A stretch of 64,000 bases of DNA. It comes from Spirosoma lacussanchae. GTDB taxonomy: Bacteria; Bacteroidota; Bacteroidia; Cytophagales; Spirosomataceae. This document shows, piece by piece, positions 27,220-36,759 of this stretch. Position numbers and translations under genes: made by a program. Under the pieces are notes generated by a model that saw nothing but the letters and a program-made list of their open reading frames with translations, did no database searches and was not told where the DNA came from. Numbering within the stretch: the first letter of the stretch is position 1; each line of letters begins with the position of its first letter. The stretch covers positions 310,001-374,000 of the forward strand of contig NZ_SWJG01000002.1 of the NCBI RefSeq assembly GCF_005870035.1, given 5' to 3'.

Positions 27220-27984
27220 ATGACGTCTTTACAGGGTCAGGTAGTATTTGTAACGGGGGGGGCTTCGGGAATCGGAGCCGCCTGTGCAGAAGCATATGTG
27301 CGGGCAGGCGCTTCGTTATTTATCATGGATCGTGACAAAAATGCTCTTCACGCGCTACTAAGCCAGTTGGGCGATGGGCACGCCGGGTTTGTGGGAGATG
27401 TGCAGAGCGGAGCGGCCGTTAAACAAGCGATTAAAACGGCCCTGAACCGGTTTCAGCAGATCCATGTAATTCATAACAACGCGGGGATAGCTAACCCGGC
27501 CAAGCCGCTTCACGAAACAACAGAGGACGAGTGGGACGCGCTCATGTCGGTTAATCTGAAGAGTATTTACTGGACCACCTTATACGGCCTTGATGCCCTA
27601 AAAGCCACGAAGGGGTGTATTCTAAATACAAGCAGTTTGGTAGGGGAACTAGGTCAGTCAGATCATGCTGCCTACACGGTTACGAAAGGGGGCGTTAATG
27701 CATTGACGAAATCAATGGCGCTCGATTACGCTCCGTTGGGTATTCGGGTCAACGCAATTTGCCCGGCGGGTGTATGGACGCCGATGCTGCGCGAGTGGGC
27801 CTCTCAACAGCGGGACTCGCAGCATATCGAATCGTATCTGGATCAAATACACCCTCTGGGCTATTGTCCCGAAGCGGATGTTATTGCCGACGCTGCGGTT
27901 TTTCTGGTCTCAAAGGCGGCCCGTTTTATTACCGGCTGTTTGCTGCCCGTGGGGGGCGGGGCTGAATTGGGCTACCGCCGGTGA
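27220..27984 (+). CDS. short-chain dehydrogenase, probable L-fucose dehydrogenase
   Basis: A 254-residue classical SDR. It has the NAD-binding TGGASGIG (residues 12-19), NNAG, the catalytic Ser in NTSSLVGELGQ and YTVTK (Tyr-x-x-x-Lys). The stretches SSLVGELGQ, GIRVNAICPAGVWTP and the ending GGGAELGY strongly resemble human HSD17B14, which acts as an L-fucose dehydrogenase. The expected reaction is L-fucose to L-fucono-lactone with NAD(P)+. An alternative is oxidation of 2-keto-3-deoxy-L-fuconate, the next step of the same pathway. Tight spacing after the dehydratase supports a shared transcript. Confidence 0.8.
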   Translation: MTSLQGQVVFVTGGASGIGAACAEAYVRAGASLFIMDRDKNALHALLSQLGDGHAGFVGDVQSGAAVKQAIKTALNRFQQIHVIHNNAGIANPAKPLHETTEDEWDALMSVNLKSIYWTTLYGLDALKATKGCILNTSSLVGELGQSDHAAYTVTKGGVNALTKSMALDYAPLGIRVNAICPAGVWTPMLREWASQQRDSQHIESYLDQIHPLGYCPEADVIADAAVFLVSKAARFITGCLLPVGGGAELGYRR

Positions 27985-28085
27985 GGATTCCAACCTGAAA
28001 AACGCGGCTTCGGCGGCTGCCCTGACTCGGGGTGACCGTCACCTGCCTGTACACTGATAGCGGGTTTACACAGCCTGTTTTTTTG

Positions 28086-29372
28086 ATGCATATACCAATG
28101 AAATTGACGTCCAACGTTGTGCCGTTACTTGTTGTGATGGGCTTGATGTTTGTCTGGAATCTTTGCCGGAACATCAATGACATATTGATTCCGCACCTGA
28201 AGAGAGCCTGCCAGCTTACTGATTTTGAGTCGTCGCTGGTGCAGTCGGCTTTTTTCGGAGCGTATTTTCTGATGGCTATCCCGGTAGGCGAGTTTCTCCG
28301 TCGGTATTCGTACAAAGCAGGTATGCTAATGGGACTGTCTCTGGCCGCTTTAGGTGCTTTTTTGTTTTATCCGGCCGCCGAAACCCGTCTTTACCCGCTG
28401 TTTCTGGGCGCTTTATTTGTCATGGCCACTGGATTTACTTTTCTTGAAGTTACAGCTACGCCCTATGTGTCTATCCTGGGGAAACCCGACGATGCACCCA
28501 GTCGACTGAGTCTGGCATCGGCTGTGGGGTCGTTTGGGGCTACCTTAGGTCCTCTGCTGGGCGCAGGTCTACTACTTTCTGCCGACGATATACCGGCAGC
28601 GGGATTAGTCCGTACTCAGCAAGATTTGGTGGCTTTTCTTGAGTACGAGTCCGGACTGGTAAAAGCGCCTTACCTGATCCTGGGGGTCTTTTTCAGTCTG
28701 GCTACCCTGAGCCTCTATTTTATCCGCCTACCCGCTGTTTCTCAAACCAATCAACATAACCTGCAAATCCGGCGGCTCCTGAGGTTTCGGCATACGCGTC
28801 TGGGAGCCATCGGTGTCTTCTGCTACCTGGGTGCCGAAGTAGGTATTGTCAGCTTCCTGATTCGGTATGCCAAAACGCAGCAGCTGCCCGGTCTTACCGA
28901 GCAAAAAGCCGCCTTTTTTATTTCCCTGTTCATGGCGCTGGTGCTACTGGGCCGATTGCTGGGTTCTTGGCTGTTGCAGCAGGTACGGCCCCCTATGCTG
29001 TTGACATTCTGTTCACTTTCGGCCGCGGGGCTGGTAGGGCTGGGCATCATGACAACGGGCTGGCTGGCTTTGCTGGCACTGGCATCAGTCGGGCTGTTTA
29101 CGTCTGTCGTTTACCCAATTCTTTTCACACTTAGTATCAGCGAGCTGGGTCCATACACCAAACTGGGGTCTTCGCTGCTTATCATGAGTATTGTGGGAGG
29201 AGCTATTGTTCCGCCACTGATGGGGCTGCTATCAGATGCTTACGGCATTCGTGTAGCGTTTGCTGTGCCGGTCATCTGCTACCTGTATCTCGTTTTCTAC
29301 GGAACAAATGGATACCTCGTGCTGGCTCACCCTGATAAACCTGCCAACAAACCTGTAACTGCCACGCTCTAA
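28086..29372 (+). CDS. fucP: L-fucose:H+ symporter (FucP-like MFS permease)
   Basis: A 428-residue inner-membrane protein with about 12 membrane segments. It keeps the FucP essential acidic residues: Asp in RNINDILIPHL and Glu in FTFLEVTATPYVSILG. FucP phrases RRYSYKAGMLMGL, FSLGI-type FTLSISELG and TKLGSSLLIMSIVGGAI are present. The E. coli segment LAQTFNSFGA reads LASAVGSFGA here, so polar cavity contacts may differ and the sugar range is not certain. The start is 28086 or 28098. The stop codon's last A is the first base of the next gene's ATG. Confidence 0.85.
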   Translation: MHIPMKLTSNVVPLLVVMGLMFVWNLCRNINDILIPHLKRACQLTDFESSLVQSAFFGAYFLMAIPVGEFLRRYSYKAGMLMGLSLAALGAFLFYPAAETRLYPLFLGALFVMATGFTFLEVTATPYVSILGKPDDAPSRLSLASAVGSFGATLGPLLGAGLLLSADDIPAAGLVRTQQDLVAFLEYESGLVKAPYLILGVFFSLATLSLYFIRLPAVSQTNQHNLQIRRLLRFRHTRLGAIGVFCYLGAEVGIVSFLIRYAKTQQLPGLTEQKAAFFISLFMALVLLGRLLGSWLLQQVRPPMLLTFCSLSAAGLVGLGIMTTGWLALLALASVGLFTSVVYPILFTLSISELGPYTKLGSSLLIMSIVGGAIVPPLMGLLSDAYGIRVAFAVPVICYLYLVFYGTNGYLVLAHPDKPANKPVTATL

Positions 29373-30799
29373 TGATTTACGTGCTAATTAGATATGCATT
29401 GCTGACGCAACTGGGACTCCTGGTCTGGCTGAACTTGTTGCCCCGGGCTGTTCGTGCCGACGTTCGTTTGCCAGCCATTCTAAGCGATCACATGGTGCTA
29501 CAGCAGAAGAGTACCGTAACCTTGTGGGGCTGGTGCGAGCCCGCCGAGAAGATTACCGTTAGGGTAGGCTGGGACACAACCGTTTACCGAACAACGGGGA
29601 AAAATACCGCCACGTGGCAGCTTAAGCTCGAAACCCCGGCCGTACAGGGAGCTTACCAGATTACTATTTCGGGGAGAAATACAGTGGTGCTGAACGATGT
29701 ACTGTTAGGAGAAGTATGGCTGTGCGGGGGGCAAAGTAATATGGAATGGGGGGCGCGGCATGGCATTCAGCAAGCCATAGAGGCTGCCCCCAAAGCCAGT
29801 AACGATCGCATCCGGTTCTTTTACGTACCCAAAACAACTGCCGAAACGCCCCAGGAAGATACGCGTGCCCGCTGGGTCGTCTGCACCCCCGAGACAATGA
29901 AGCAGTTTAGCGCTATCGGGTATTTTTTTGGTGAGAAACTTCAGTATACACTTCACTCGGCGGTTGGGCTTATCAATGCCAACTGGGGCGGTACACCGGC
30001 CGAAGTCTGGACACCAGCATCACTGATTCAGGAGGATTCTGTACTTCGGTCGGCTGCTGGTCGGCAAAAGGACAATATGGACTACTGGCCCGTGCAACCG
30101 GGGTTGGCTTATAACGCCATGATTCATCCGCTTCGGCAGTACGCAATGGCTGGCGTACTATGGTACCAGGGAGAAAGTAACGTCAGTAGCCCGGGAGCTT
30201 ATGAACGCTTGTTTACAACCCTGATCAAGGCCTGGCGTGGGGCGTGGCAAACCAACCTGCCGGTTTATTACGTGCAGATTGCGCCCTACAGCGGGTACGA
30301 GTCACCGCTGGCTGGTACGCTCCTGCGGGAAGCGCAGGCACATTGTTCGCGTATACCCAAAACCGGAATGGTGGTTATTGATGATCTGGTCGACAATGTC
30401 AGCGACATACACCCTCAGAACAAGAAAGACGTAGCCATTCGACTGGCCAGGTACGCCTTAAGCGATACGTATGGGCAGCCGAATCTGGCGTTTAGATCGC
30501 CAGTGTACGCCAGCCATGTCGTCGAGAACGATCAGATAAGACTCTTTTTCGACCAGGCTGAAGAGGGACTGGTCCTGGCTGCTGACCGGGCTTGCGGCTT
30601 TACGATCGCCGGAGCTGATCAGGTTTTTTATTCGGCCCGGGTTCGCCTGGAAGGAAATACAATCCGGGTAAGCAGTCCTCAGGTAAGACAGCCGGTAGCC
30701 GTGCGGTACGGTTTTTCTGATACTACGCGTTCGGCCGTTTTCAGTCGGCAGGGACTTCCGCTGGCTATGTTCAGGACCGATGCGTGGCCTGTTCCGTAA
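29372..30799 (+). CDS. sialate O-acetylesterase-like SGNH esterase
   Basis: A 475-residue secreted protein (signal LTQLGLLVWLNLLPRAVRA). Family features are LPAILSDHMVLQQKSTVTLWG, the catalytic Ser in WLCGGQSNMEWG, NWGGTPAEVWTP, VLWYQGESN and the catalytic Asp/His in SDIHPQNKKDVAIRLA. Such esterases remove acetyl groups from sugars. In polysaccharide loci they often act on acetylated hexoses rather than sialic acid. It overlaps the FucP stop by one base, implying coupled translation. Here it would clear O-acetyl groups before or along with fucose removal. Confidence 0.88.
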   Translation: MIYVLIRYALLTQLGLLVWLNLLPRAVRADVRLPAILSDHMVLQQKSTVTLWGWCEPAEKITVRVGWDTTVYRTTGKNTATWQLKLETPAVQGAYQITISGRNTVVLNDVLLGEVWLCGGQSNMEWGARHGIQQAIEAAPKASNDRIRFFYVPKTTAETPQEDTRARWVVCTPETMKQFSAIGYFFGEKLQYTLHSAVGLINANWGGTPAEVWTPASLIQEDSVLRSAAGRQKDNMDYWPVQPGLAYNAMIHPLRQYAMAGVLWYQGESNVSSPGAYERLFTTLIKAWRGAWQTNLPVYYVQIAPYSGYESPLAGTLLREAQAHCSRIPKTGMVVIDDLVDNVSDIHPQNKKDVAIRLARYALSDTYGQPNLAFRSPVYASHVVENDQIRLFFDQAEEGLVLAADRACGFTIAGADQVFYSARVRLEGNTIRVSSPQVRQPVAVRYGFSDTTRSAVFSRQGLPLAMFRTDAWPVP

Positions 30800-30898
30800 G
30801 CGCTGGTTTTAGCTTCGGGCAACTAACTGCAGCTGTGGCAGGTTGCTGGCGTCTGCGTTCCGGCTACCCTTTATTCCGTTCATTCATCTACTACTGAT

Positions 30899-33262
30899 AT
30901 GCAGCAACATAAAGCATACGCTCTTTTAACGGGTTTGTTTTTTCTTTTAGGGCTTAGCCTGGGACAGGCTCAACGGTATCCGCTACGTCTTTGGTTTGAT
31001 ACACCTGCCCGGCAATGGGAGGAGACACTCCCATTGGGCAACGGCCGCCTGGGTATGATGCCCGATGGGGGCGTGTTCCGGGAAACCATCGTGTTGAACG
31101 ACATTACGTTATGGTCTGGAGGCCCGCAGGATGCTAATAATTACGAGGCCCACAAAAGCCTGCCTAAAATCAGGAGCCTCCTCCTCGAAGGCAAAAACGA
31201 CGAGGCCCAGAGTCTGATTAACCGAGATTTCGTCGCTACAGGCAAAGGATCAGGCCACGGCAATGGCGCAAAAGTGCCTTTTGGCTGTTACCAGGTGCTC
31301 GGCAATCTCCATCTGACTTATCACTACAAAAAGGGCGATACCGCGACCAGCCGTCCGACCCAGTACCGGCGGGAGTTGTCACTCGACCAGGCCTTGTCGA
31401 CCTGCACCTATACCCTTGATGGAGTGACCTACACCCGTGAATACATAACGAGCTTTGACAACGATGTGGCGCTGGTACGCATTACGTCCCATACGAAAGG
31501 AGCGCTTTCGTGTGATATAGCCATTGATCGGCCTGAACGGTTTCGGGTTTATCGGGAGGGTGATCGGCTCAGTATGAGCGGACAGCTCGACAACGGTACC
31601 GACGGCAACGGTATGCGGTACCTCACGCAGCTGAAAGGAATTAACCGGGATGGCACATTAGAGGTCAGTGATGATAAGATCATTGTTCGCCATGCTACCG
31701 AATTGATCCTGTTTGTGTCGGCCGGAACCGATTTTCGAAATCCTGACTTCGAGCAGCAGACCCGGCTGCGCCTGGATGAGGCCAACCGCAAACCCTACGC
31801 TGTTCAGCGCAGCAACCACCTGCTTGCCTATCAGAAGCTGTTTAACCGCGTAAGCTTCCGATTGGGAACAACCCACCGGGATGATCTACCTACCGACGCC
31901 CGTCTGCTCGAATTTCAGCGGCAGCCGGAAGCCGACCTCGGGTTAAACACCTTGTTTTTTCAATTTGGCCGGTATCTGAGCATTAGTTCCACGCGGGTCG
32001 GCCTATTGCCTCCTAACCTGCAGGGGCTTTGGGCCAACCAGATTCAAACCCCCTGGAATGGCGACTATCACCTGGATGTAAACGTTCAGATGAATCATTG
32101 GCCGGTAGAGGTTACTAATTTATCGGAGCTTAATCTGCCGCTGGTGGACCTGGTGACTGATCTGGTGAAGCCGGGCGAAAAAACGGCTCGGGCTTATTAT
32201 CAGGCCGACGGATGGGTTGCTCACGTCATCACCAACATCTGGGGCTTTACCGAACCGGGCGAAGATGCTTCCTGGGGTATTACCAATGCGGGCTCGGGCT
32301 GGTTGTGTAATAACCTGTGGGATCATTATGCCTTCACCAACGACAAAAATTACTTACGTCAGATTTATCCGGTACTGAAGGGCGCGGCTATGTTTTATGC
32401 TAGCGTGCTTATAAAAGACCCCAAAACAGGTTGGCAGGTAACAGCCCCGTCGGTTTCTCCTGAGAATACGTTCATCCTGCCCAATGGCAAACGGGCTACT
32501 ATTTGTATGGGTCCGACCATCGATAATCAGATCGTTCGAGAGTTGTTTACCAATCTGATAACAGCCTCAGAAGAGCTGAATGTCGATTCTGAATTTCGAA
32601 AAAAAGTCCAGACGCTCCTGAATGATATTCCCCCCGTCGGGCAGATCGCAAAAGATGGCCGGCTGATGGAGTGGCTGGAAGAGTACCGCGAAACCGAGCC
32701 TACACACCGGCATGTGTCTCATTTATACGGCCTCTATCCGGCCTCGCTCATAACCCCCGCTGGTACACCAGCTCTGGCCCAGGCCGCCAGAAAAACGCTT
32801 GACGTCCGGGGTGATGACAGTCCTGGCTGGTCAAAGGCGTACAAAATTCTGTTCTGGACGCGTCTGAAAGATGGCAACCGAGCGTATAAACTACTTAAGG
32901 ATTTTCTCTCGCTGACCCGAAAAACGTTCATGAACAACGGGGCAGGGGGAGGGGTATATCCGAACCTGCTCTGTGCTGGTCCCCCTTTTCAGATCGACGG
33001 CAATTTTGGGGGCACAGCAGGCATTGCTGAAATGCTGATTCAGAGTCACGAGGGATACATCGAGCTGCTACCGGCTGTTCCCGATGGCTGGAAAGGGGAG
33101 GGGGCCGTCAAAGGACTCAAAGCCCGTGGTAATTTTACGGTCGATTTTTCCTGGAAGAACGGCCGGATTATCAGCTACCGGGTTACTTCCCCTACTGCCC
33201 GGCCAGTTAAAATTAGCGTAAATGGCCGTGTACACAACGAGCTATCAAAAGTTGCCCGTTAG
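30899..33262 (+). CDS. GH95 alpha-L-fucosidase (or alpha-L-galactosidase)
   Basis: A 787-residue secreted protein (signal ending LGLSLGQAQ). Its first domain begins RLWFDTPARQWEETLPLGNGRLG, and ETIVLNDITLWSGGPQDAN is the GH95 hallmark. The (alpha/alpha)6 barrel carries LPPNLQGLWANQIQTPWNGD, YHLDVNVQMNHWPVE, the probable general acid in LMEWLEEY (Glu about 591), HRHVSHLYGLYP and QIDGNFGGTAGIAEML. GH95 enzymes mainly cut Fuc-alpha-1,2-Gal ends, but some act on L-galactose. The fucose catabolic genes make fucosidase the better choice. It ends the plus-strand part of the locus. Confidence 0.92.
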   Translation: MQQHKAYALLTGLFFLLGLSLGQAQRYPLRLWFDTPARQWEETLPLGNGRLGMMPDGGVFRETIVLNDITLWSGGPQDANNYEAHKSLPKIRSLLLEGKNDEAQSLINRDFVATGKGSGHGNGAKVPFGCYQVLGNLHLTYHYKKGDTATSRPTQYRRELSLDQALSTCTYTLDGVTYTREYITSFDNDVALVRITSHTKGALSCDIAIDRPERFRVYREGDRLSMSGQLDNGTDGNGMRYLTQLKGINRDGTLEVSDDKIIVRHATELILFVSAGTDFRNPDFEQQTRLRLDEANRKPYAVQRSNHLLAYQKLFNRVSFRLGTTHRDDLPTDARLLEFQRQPEADLGLNTLFFQFGRYLSISSTRVGLLPPNLQGLWANQIQTPWNGDYHLDVNVQMNHWPVEVTNLSELNLPLVDLVTDLVKPGEKTARAYYQADGWVAHVITNIWGFTEPGEDASWGITNAGSGWLCNNLWDHYAFTNDKNYLRQIYPVLKGAAMFYASVLIKDPKTGWQVTAPSVSPENTFILPNGKRATICMGPTIDNQIVRELFTNLITASEELNVDSEFRKKVQTLLNDIPPVGQIAKDGRLMEWLEEYRETEPTHRHVSHLYGLYPASLITPAGTPALAQAARKTLDVRGDDSPGWSKAYKILFWTRLKDGNRAYKLLKDFLSLTRKTFMNNGAGGGVYPNLLCAGPPFQIDGNFGGTAGIAEMLIQSHEGYIELLPAVPDGWKGEGAVKGLKARGNFTVDFSWKNGRIISYRVTSPTARPVKISVNGRVHNELSKVAR

Positions 33263-33553
33263 CATAGTGAGCAGGCTGTTTCGGCGTATTCTGTGCAGGG
33301 AGCGCTATCGATACCGGTGCTCCATATGGCGTTTGGCAAGGCTGGTTCGTATACAATAGATACACGCTCGTAAACGTCTCCCCATGAATGTTCCGATAGA
33401 GGATAACAGGAGCAAGGTCTTTGTGAGATGCAGAAGTATGGCTGATCAGCGTGATTTCTGAGCTCGCTGATCTATCATTGGGTAACTGAATGCGGGTAGG
33501 TCGAACCGAAAGACAGCCGGGGGCTGGACATCCGGGCTTTTGTAGATCGATGG
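33263..33553. other. intergenic region after the GH95 gene
   Basis: No convincing gene. A 114-codon frame is open on the minus strand (33557-33213), but it overlaps the terminator and GH95 ends and shows no family pattern. It could be decayed sequence. Confidence 0.4.
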
Positions 33554-33603
33554 CCATAAAAAAATCCGGGCGTAGATGTGCTAACGCCCGGATTTTTTTA
33601 TGG
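33554..33603. terminator. bidirectional rho-independent terminator
   Basis: A 20-base-pair perfect stem (33554-33573 with 33584-33603) and a 10-base loop. The A-run on the left and T-run on the right give a U-tract on both strands. It separates the convergent GH95 and GH2 genes. Confidence 0.85.
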
Positions 33604-33613
33604 GAGACATAAC

Positions 33614-36475
33614 TTACCGCTGGCCCGTGTCTGAATGGGTGAGCAACTGCCGAACAAGTGGTGTATCCAGCGCCTGTTCAGGGTTGAACCGATCGCTGTT
33701 CATATACCGAAGCAAACTGTATTTCAACTGCCGGGTAGAAGGCCGGTTGTCCAGGTCCGTTTCCAGATCAACACTGCAGACCAGTAATTTTCCTTTCCCC
33801 ACTTTTCCTTCAAAAGCCAGGGCCAGCCGCCGGTTTTCGAACCAGGTATCAATAGGCTGAATCACCGGTCTGAATGACTTGGGAAAGTCATTCAGAATCA
33901 TGGGTTGAGCGTGGCTGACTACATCATGCCACTGGTAATCGCTGAATGACTCGGTTGGAAAGTGGGCCAGTGCCGGGTGTTTGGGGTTACAAACCAGGCC
34001 GAGGGTATGGGGAGGTTGCCCCATGGTCCAGGAGGTGTTCCAGAAAACCGTCGAAAAGCCGATCTTCACCTGTGCCCCTTTGTCGGGCGCAATCCGGCCG
34101 TAAGGAAGCAGTAAAACGGTCGCTCCCTGTTCCAGTTGCCGAACGACATCGTCTGTCAATGCGTGAGCCATCACTACATTGCCTACGGCAGAATCAACCT
34201 TCAGATCGGCCGGATAGACCCAGAGGTGCCAGCTATTTTTAACGTCTGAGTTGCCCAGTTGTACATTCAGGGTAAGGCGGGTCGGTTCTTTGATAGAAGA
34301 CAGATCGAAATTGACTAGACCAACCGGCTGAGCATTGTCGATATTGATCCGTTCTTTGGTGAGTTTACCCCGGAATAGCACCTTCGATTCCTCATCGGTA
34401 ACGGACCAGTTCACGGTCTGGTTGGTGAGTTCCCGAGCGCCAAAGTGAGCGATCTCGATAGCGGCTCTGACGGATTCATTGGTCTGAAAGACAAGTTTAT
34501 CGAGCCGGGCCAGCAGTACCGTTGCGTTACAGAACTGGCTGTATTCGCTTTTCGAGGTGTAGGGCTTAGGTTCATAAAAAACATCTAACGCGCCCACTAG
34601 TGCCGTTCCCTGCCCCGGAAAATCGTGGAGGCCCAGCAGCTGGAAACCGCCAAAACCAGGAGTTCGAAGGGCCGCTTCAATATCGGCTTTGTAGCAAAGG
34701 GTCTGGAGCCGACCCGAGGCCATCAGGAAGTCATGAGCCTGATCGCCCATTCCCTGGTCCTGAAGCGTTTGCCGGAAAATCTCAAAGTTGGTTGGTTTTA
34801 GCACCCCGGTGTATTTGGCCATTTCATCGAAGTTGGGATACACACACCATTGTCCGATTTCGTGGCTGACATAAGGCACTTTAGACGGCCTGATGATGGT
34901 ACGCCAGTCGTAGTCGGTTCTTGGCTTGTCCTGGTTGATGATGCTGGTTAGCCCTTCTCCCCACCGCTGAATTCGGGCATCTGAATGGATATGAAACTGG
35001 TTCTCGGGTAGCATAGGCCACCCAGCCCCGCTCGTATACAGGCGTCGGGTATCTTTGGCTTTGAAGTGAAGTACCCATTTGCCCAGAAAATGGCTCTGGT
35101 TAACACCTGCAGGCTCATTACCGTACGACATCATACAGAACGAGGGGTGATTTCCATACGCTTTCAGCATCCGTTCCGACTCCTGGTAGATAAAGTCGTC
35201 GACCAGACCCCCAGCGCCAACGGTACTCCCCTGATTAGCCCAGGATGGGCTTTCTACGTATAAGTACAAACCCAGTTCATCGGCCACCTGAAAAGCGGCC
35301 TCCGGTGGGCACCAAGAGTGAAAACGCAAGTGGTTCAGACCATGCTCTTTCAGCGTTCGCATGATTTTTTCCCAGTGTTTGTAGCTCGTTGGCGGATAGC
35401 CCGTTAACGGGAATGCAGCGCAGTCTACGTCGCCCCGCAGGAAAACAGGGCGCCCATTGATAGTTATCCGGGTTCCTTTCGTGCCTATCTCACGCATGCC
35501 GAAGGTTATCTTTTTCCGGGATACCGTATCTGCCTTGTCGCCAATGACCACCAGCGAAAGTTCGTAGCGGTTCGGCGAAAATTCATCCCAGAGCTGAGGA
35601 GATGGTATAGAATAGGTCGTTTCGAGAGTTGTATTCTCGGCCGTAAGTTTGATTGCCTTTACCTGCTGCGGAAAAGTCGCCCGACTATTCTGCAGCGGCC
35701 GGACCTCCACCAGTAGTTTGCCCGTAAATATCTGGTTACGAGGTTGGCTGAAGCTCACCGTTACCCGTACCTGTTTCTGAGAGATATTCGGGTATACCTG
35801 AACCTCGTCCAGCGCAGTGAGACTACCCGACCGCAGAGACAGGTTGCCGACGAGTCCGTTCCAGTTGGTTTGCGTATGATCAGAAATGCTATGGGAGTTT
35901 TGCCCAATGTACACCTGGGTGTTGTTATCGACGCGTATGGTGATGGTATTTTTCCGGCCGGCCTCGATCAGATTGGTAAGGTCGAACTGGTGAGCAGCAA
36001 CGAGGCTGTTCTGGCTACCGGCAAACAGCCCGTTCACAAAAACCATGGTTTTCCAGTGGCAACGCTCCAGATTAAGCACAATCCGCTGCTTTTTCCAGCT
36101 GGCGGGTACATCAATCTGCCTCCGATACCAGGCAGGTCCTGCGTAATAGCTGGTCGGTTTCAGCCAGAACGGAATCTTGAGATCGCCCTCTCTGAAAGAT
36201 TGGTACTTCTTCTCAAAAAAGTAGGTGCTGTCGACCACATCGCCGGTCCAGGGCGTTTGCAGGGTTACTTTGTTGCCCTTGCCGTGTTCTGTCAACGAGC
36301 CGGGCAGGTGGATGGTGTCGGGGAAGGGTTCTGACCACCAATGTCGGCGTATGCCTTCATCGGTCGGGTCCAGCCGGAGTTGCCAGGTACCTGCCAGGGT
36401 GATTTCTGATTGTGCAGTTGCATTATAGAGGCCAAGCAGTACCAGAATAGCGGTTAATGTAGTTCTGACTTTCAT
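33614..36475 (-). CDS. GH2 family glycoside hydrolase (beta-galactosidase-like)
   Basis: A 953-residue secreted protein (signal TLTAILVLLGLYNATAQ). It begins with a sugar-binding jelly roll (GTWQLRLDPTDEGIRRHWW, WYRRQIDVPASWKKQRIVLN) and an immunoglobulin-like domain, followed by the barrel with GRPVFLRGDVDC and HLRFHSWCPPEAAFQVADELG. The general acid is Glu454 in SYGNEPAG and the probable nucleophile Glu539 in SHEIGQW. The long C-terminal part may be a further beta domain. GH2 covers galactosidase, mannosidase, glucuronidase and others, and the subtype cannot be read. In this locus removal of galactose exposed after defucosylation is the simplest guess. Confidence 0.82.
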   Translation of the reverse strand: MKVRTTLTAILVLLGLYNATAQSEITLAGTWQLRLDPTDEGIRRHWWSEPFPDTIHLPGSLTEHGKGNKVTLQTPWTGDVVDSTYFFEKKYQSFREGDLKIPFWLKPTSYYAGPAWYRRQIDVPASWKKQRIVLNLERCHWKTMVFVNGLFAGSQNSLVAAHQFDLTNLIEAGRKNTITIRVDNNTQVYIGQNSHSISDHTQTNWNGLVGNLSLRSGSLTALDEVQVYPNISQKQVRVTVSFSQPRNQIFTGKLLVEVRPLQNSRATFPQQVKAIKLTAENTTLETTYSIPSPQLWDEFSPNRYELSLVVIGDKADTVSRKKITFGMREIGTKGTRITINGRPVFLRGDVDCAAFPLTGYPPTSYKHWEKIMRTLKEHGLNHLRFHSWCPPEAAFQVADELGLYLYVESPSWANQGSTVGAGGLVDDFIYQESERMLKAYGNHPSFCMMSYGNEPAGVNQSHFLGKWVLHFKAKDTRRLYTSGAGWPMLPENQFHIHSDARIQRWGEGLTSIINQDKPRTDYDWRTIIRPSKVPYVSHEIGQWCVYPNFDEMAKYTGVLKPTNFEIFRQTLQDQGMGDQAHDFLMASGRLQTLCYKADIEAALRTPGFGGFQLLGLHDFPGQGTALVGALDVFYEPKPYTSKSEYSQFCNATVLLARLDKLVFQTNESVRAAIEIAHFGARELTNQTVNWSVTDEESKVLFRGKLTKERINIDNAQPVGLVNFDLSSIKEPTRLTLNVQLGNSDVKNSWHLWVYPADLKVDSAVGNVVMAHALTDDVVRQLEQGATVLLLPYGRIAPDKGAQVKIGFSTVFWNTSWTMGQPPHTLGLVCNPKHPALAHFPTESFSDYQWHDVVSHAQPMILNDFPKSFRPVIQPIDTWFENRRLALAFEGKVGKGKLLVCSVDLETDLDNRPSTRQLKYSLLRYMNSDRFNPEQALDTPLVRQLLTHSDTGQR

Positions 36476-36698
36476 ACTAAGTTGTTACCAGGTAAGTGCT
36501 GGTGTAACAGGTACAAATGACAGCTTCTCTACATTACGCTTCCATAGTGGTTTTTCTGAAAAAGATATACGTTATTATGAATTGATTGAGCAGGCAGATG
36601 CCGTCCGGCTATCGGCAGGACGGCTAAGATACCCATTCGTACCGGTTGTTTGTCTTTAATACGGTCTCAGCCTCTCGTATCTTTTCGGTTTTTACAAA

Positions 36699-36738
36699 AA
36701 ACAGCCACACCCGACCCTGATCGGCGTGTGGCTGTTGC
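36699..36738 (-). terminator. terminator of the TPR gene
   Basis: Stem 36700-36710 with 36726-36736 (11 pairs). On the minus strand it is followed by a T-run. It lies 24 bases after the TPR stop. Confidence 0.7.
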
Positions 36739-36759
36739 GTTCCGGTAGCGTACGGACGC

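Noticed and set aside
33213..33557. Possible small gene after GH95
   Set aside because: It overlaps the GH95 3' end and starts in the terminator; the protein has no signal, domain or plausible context.
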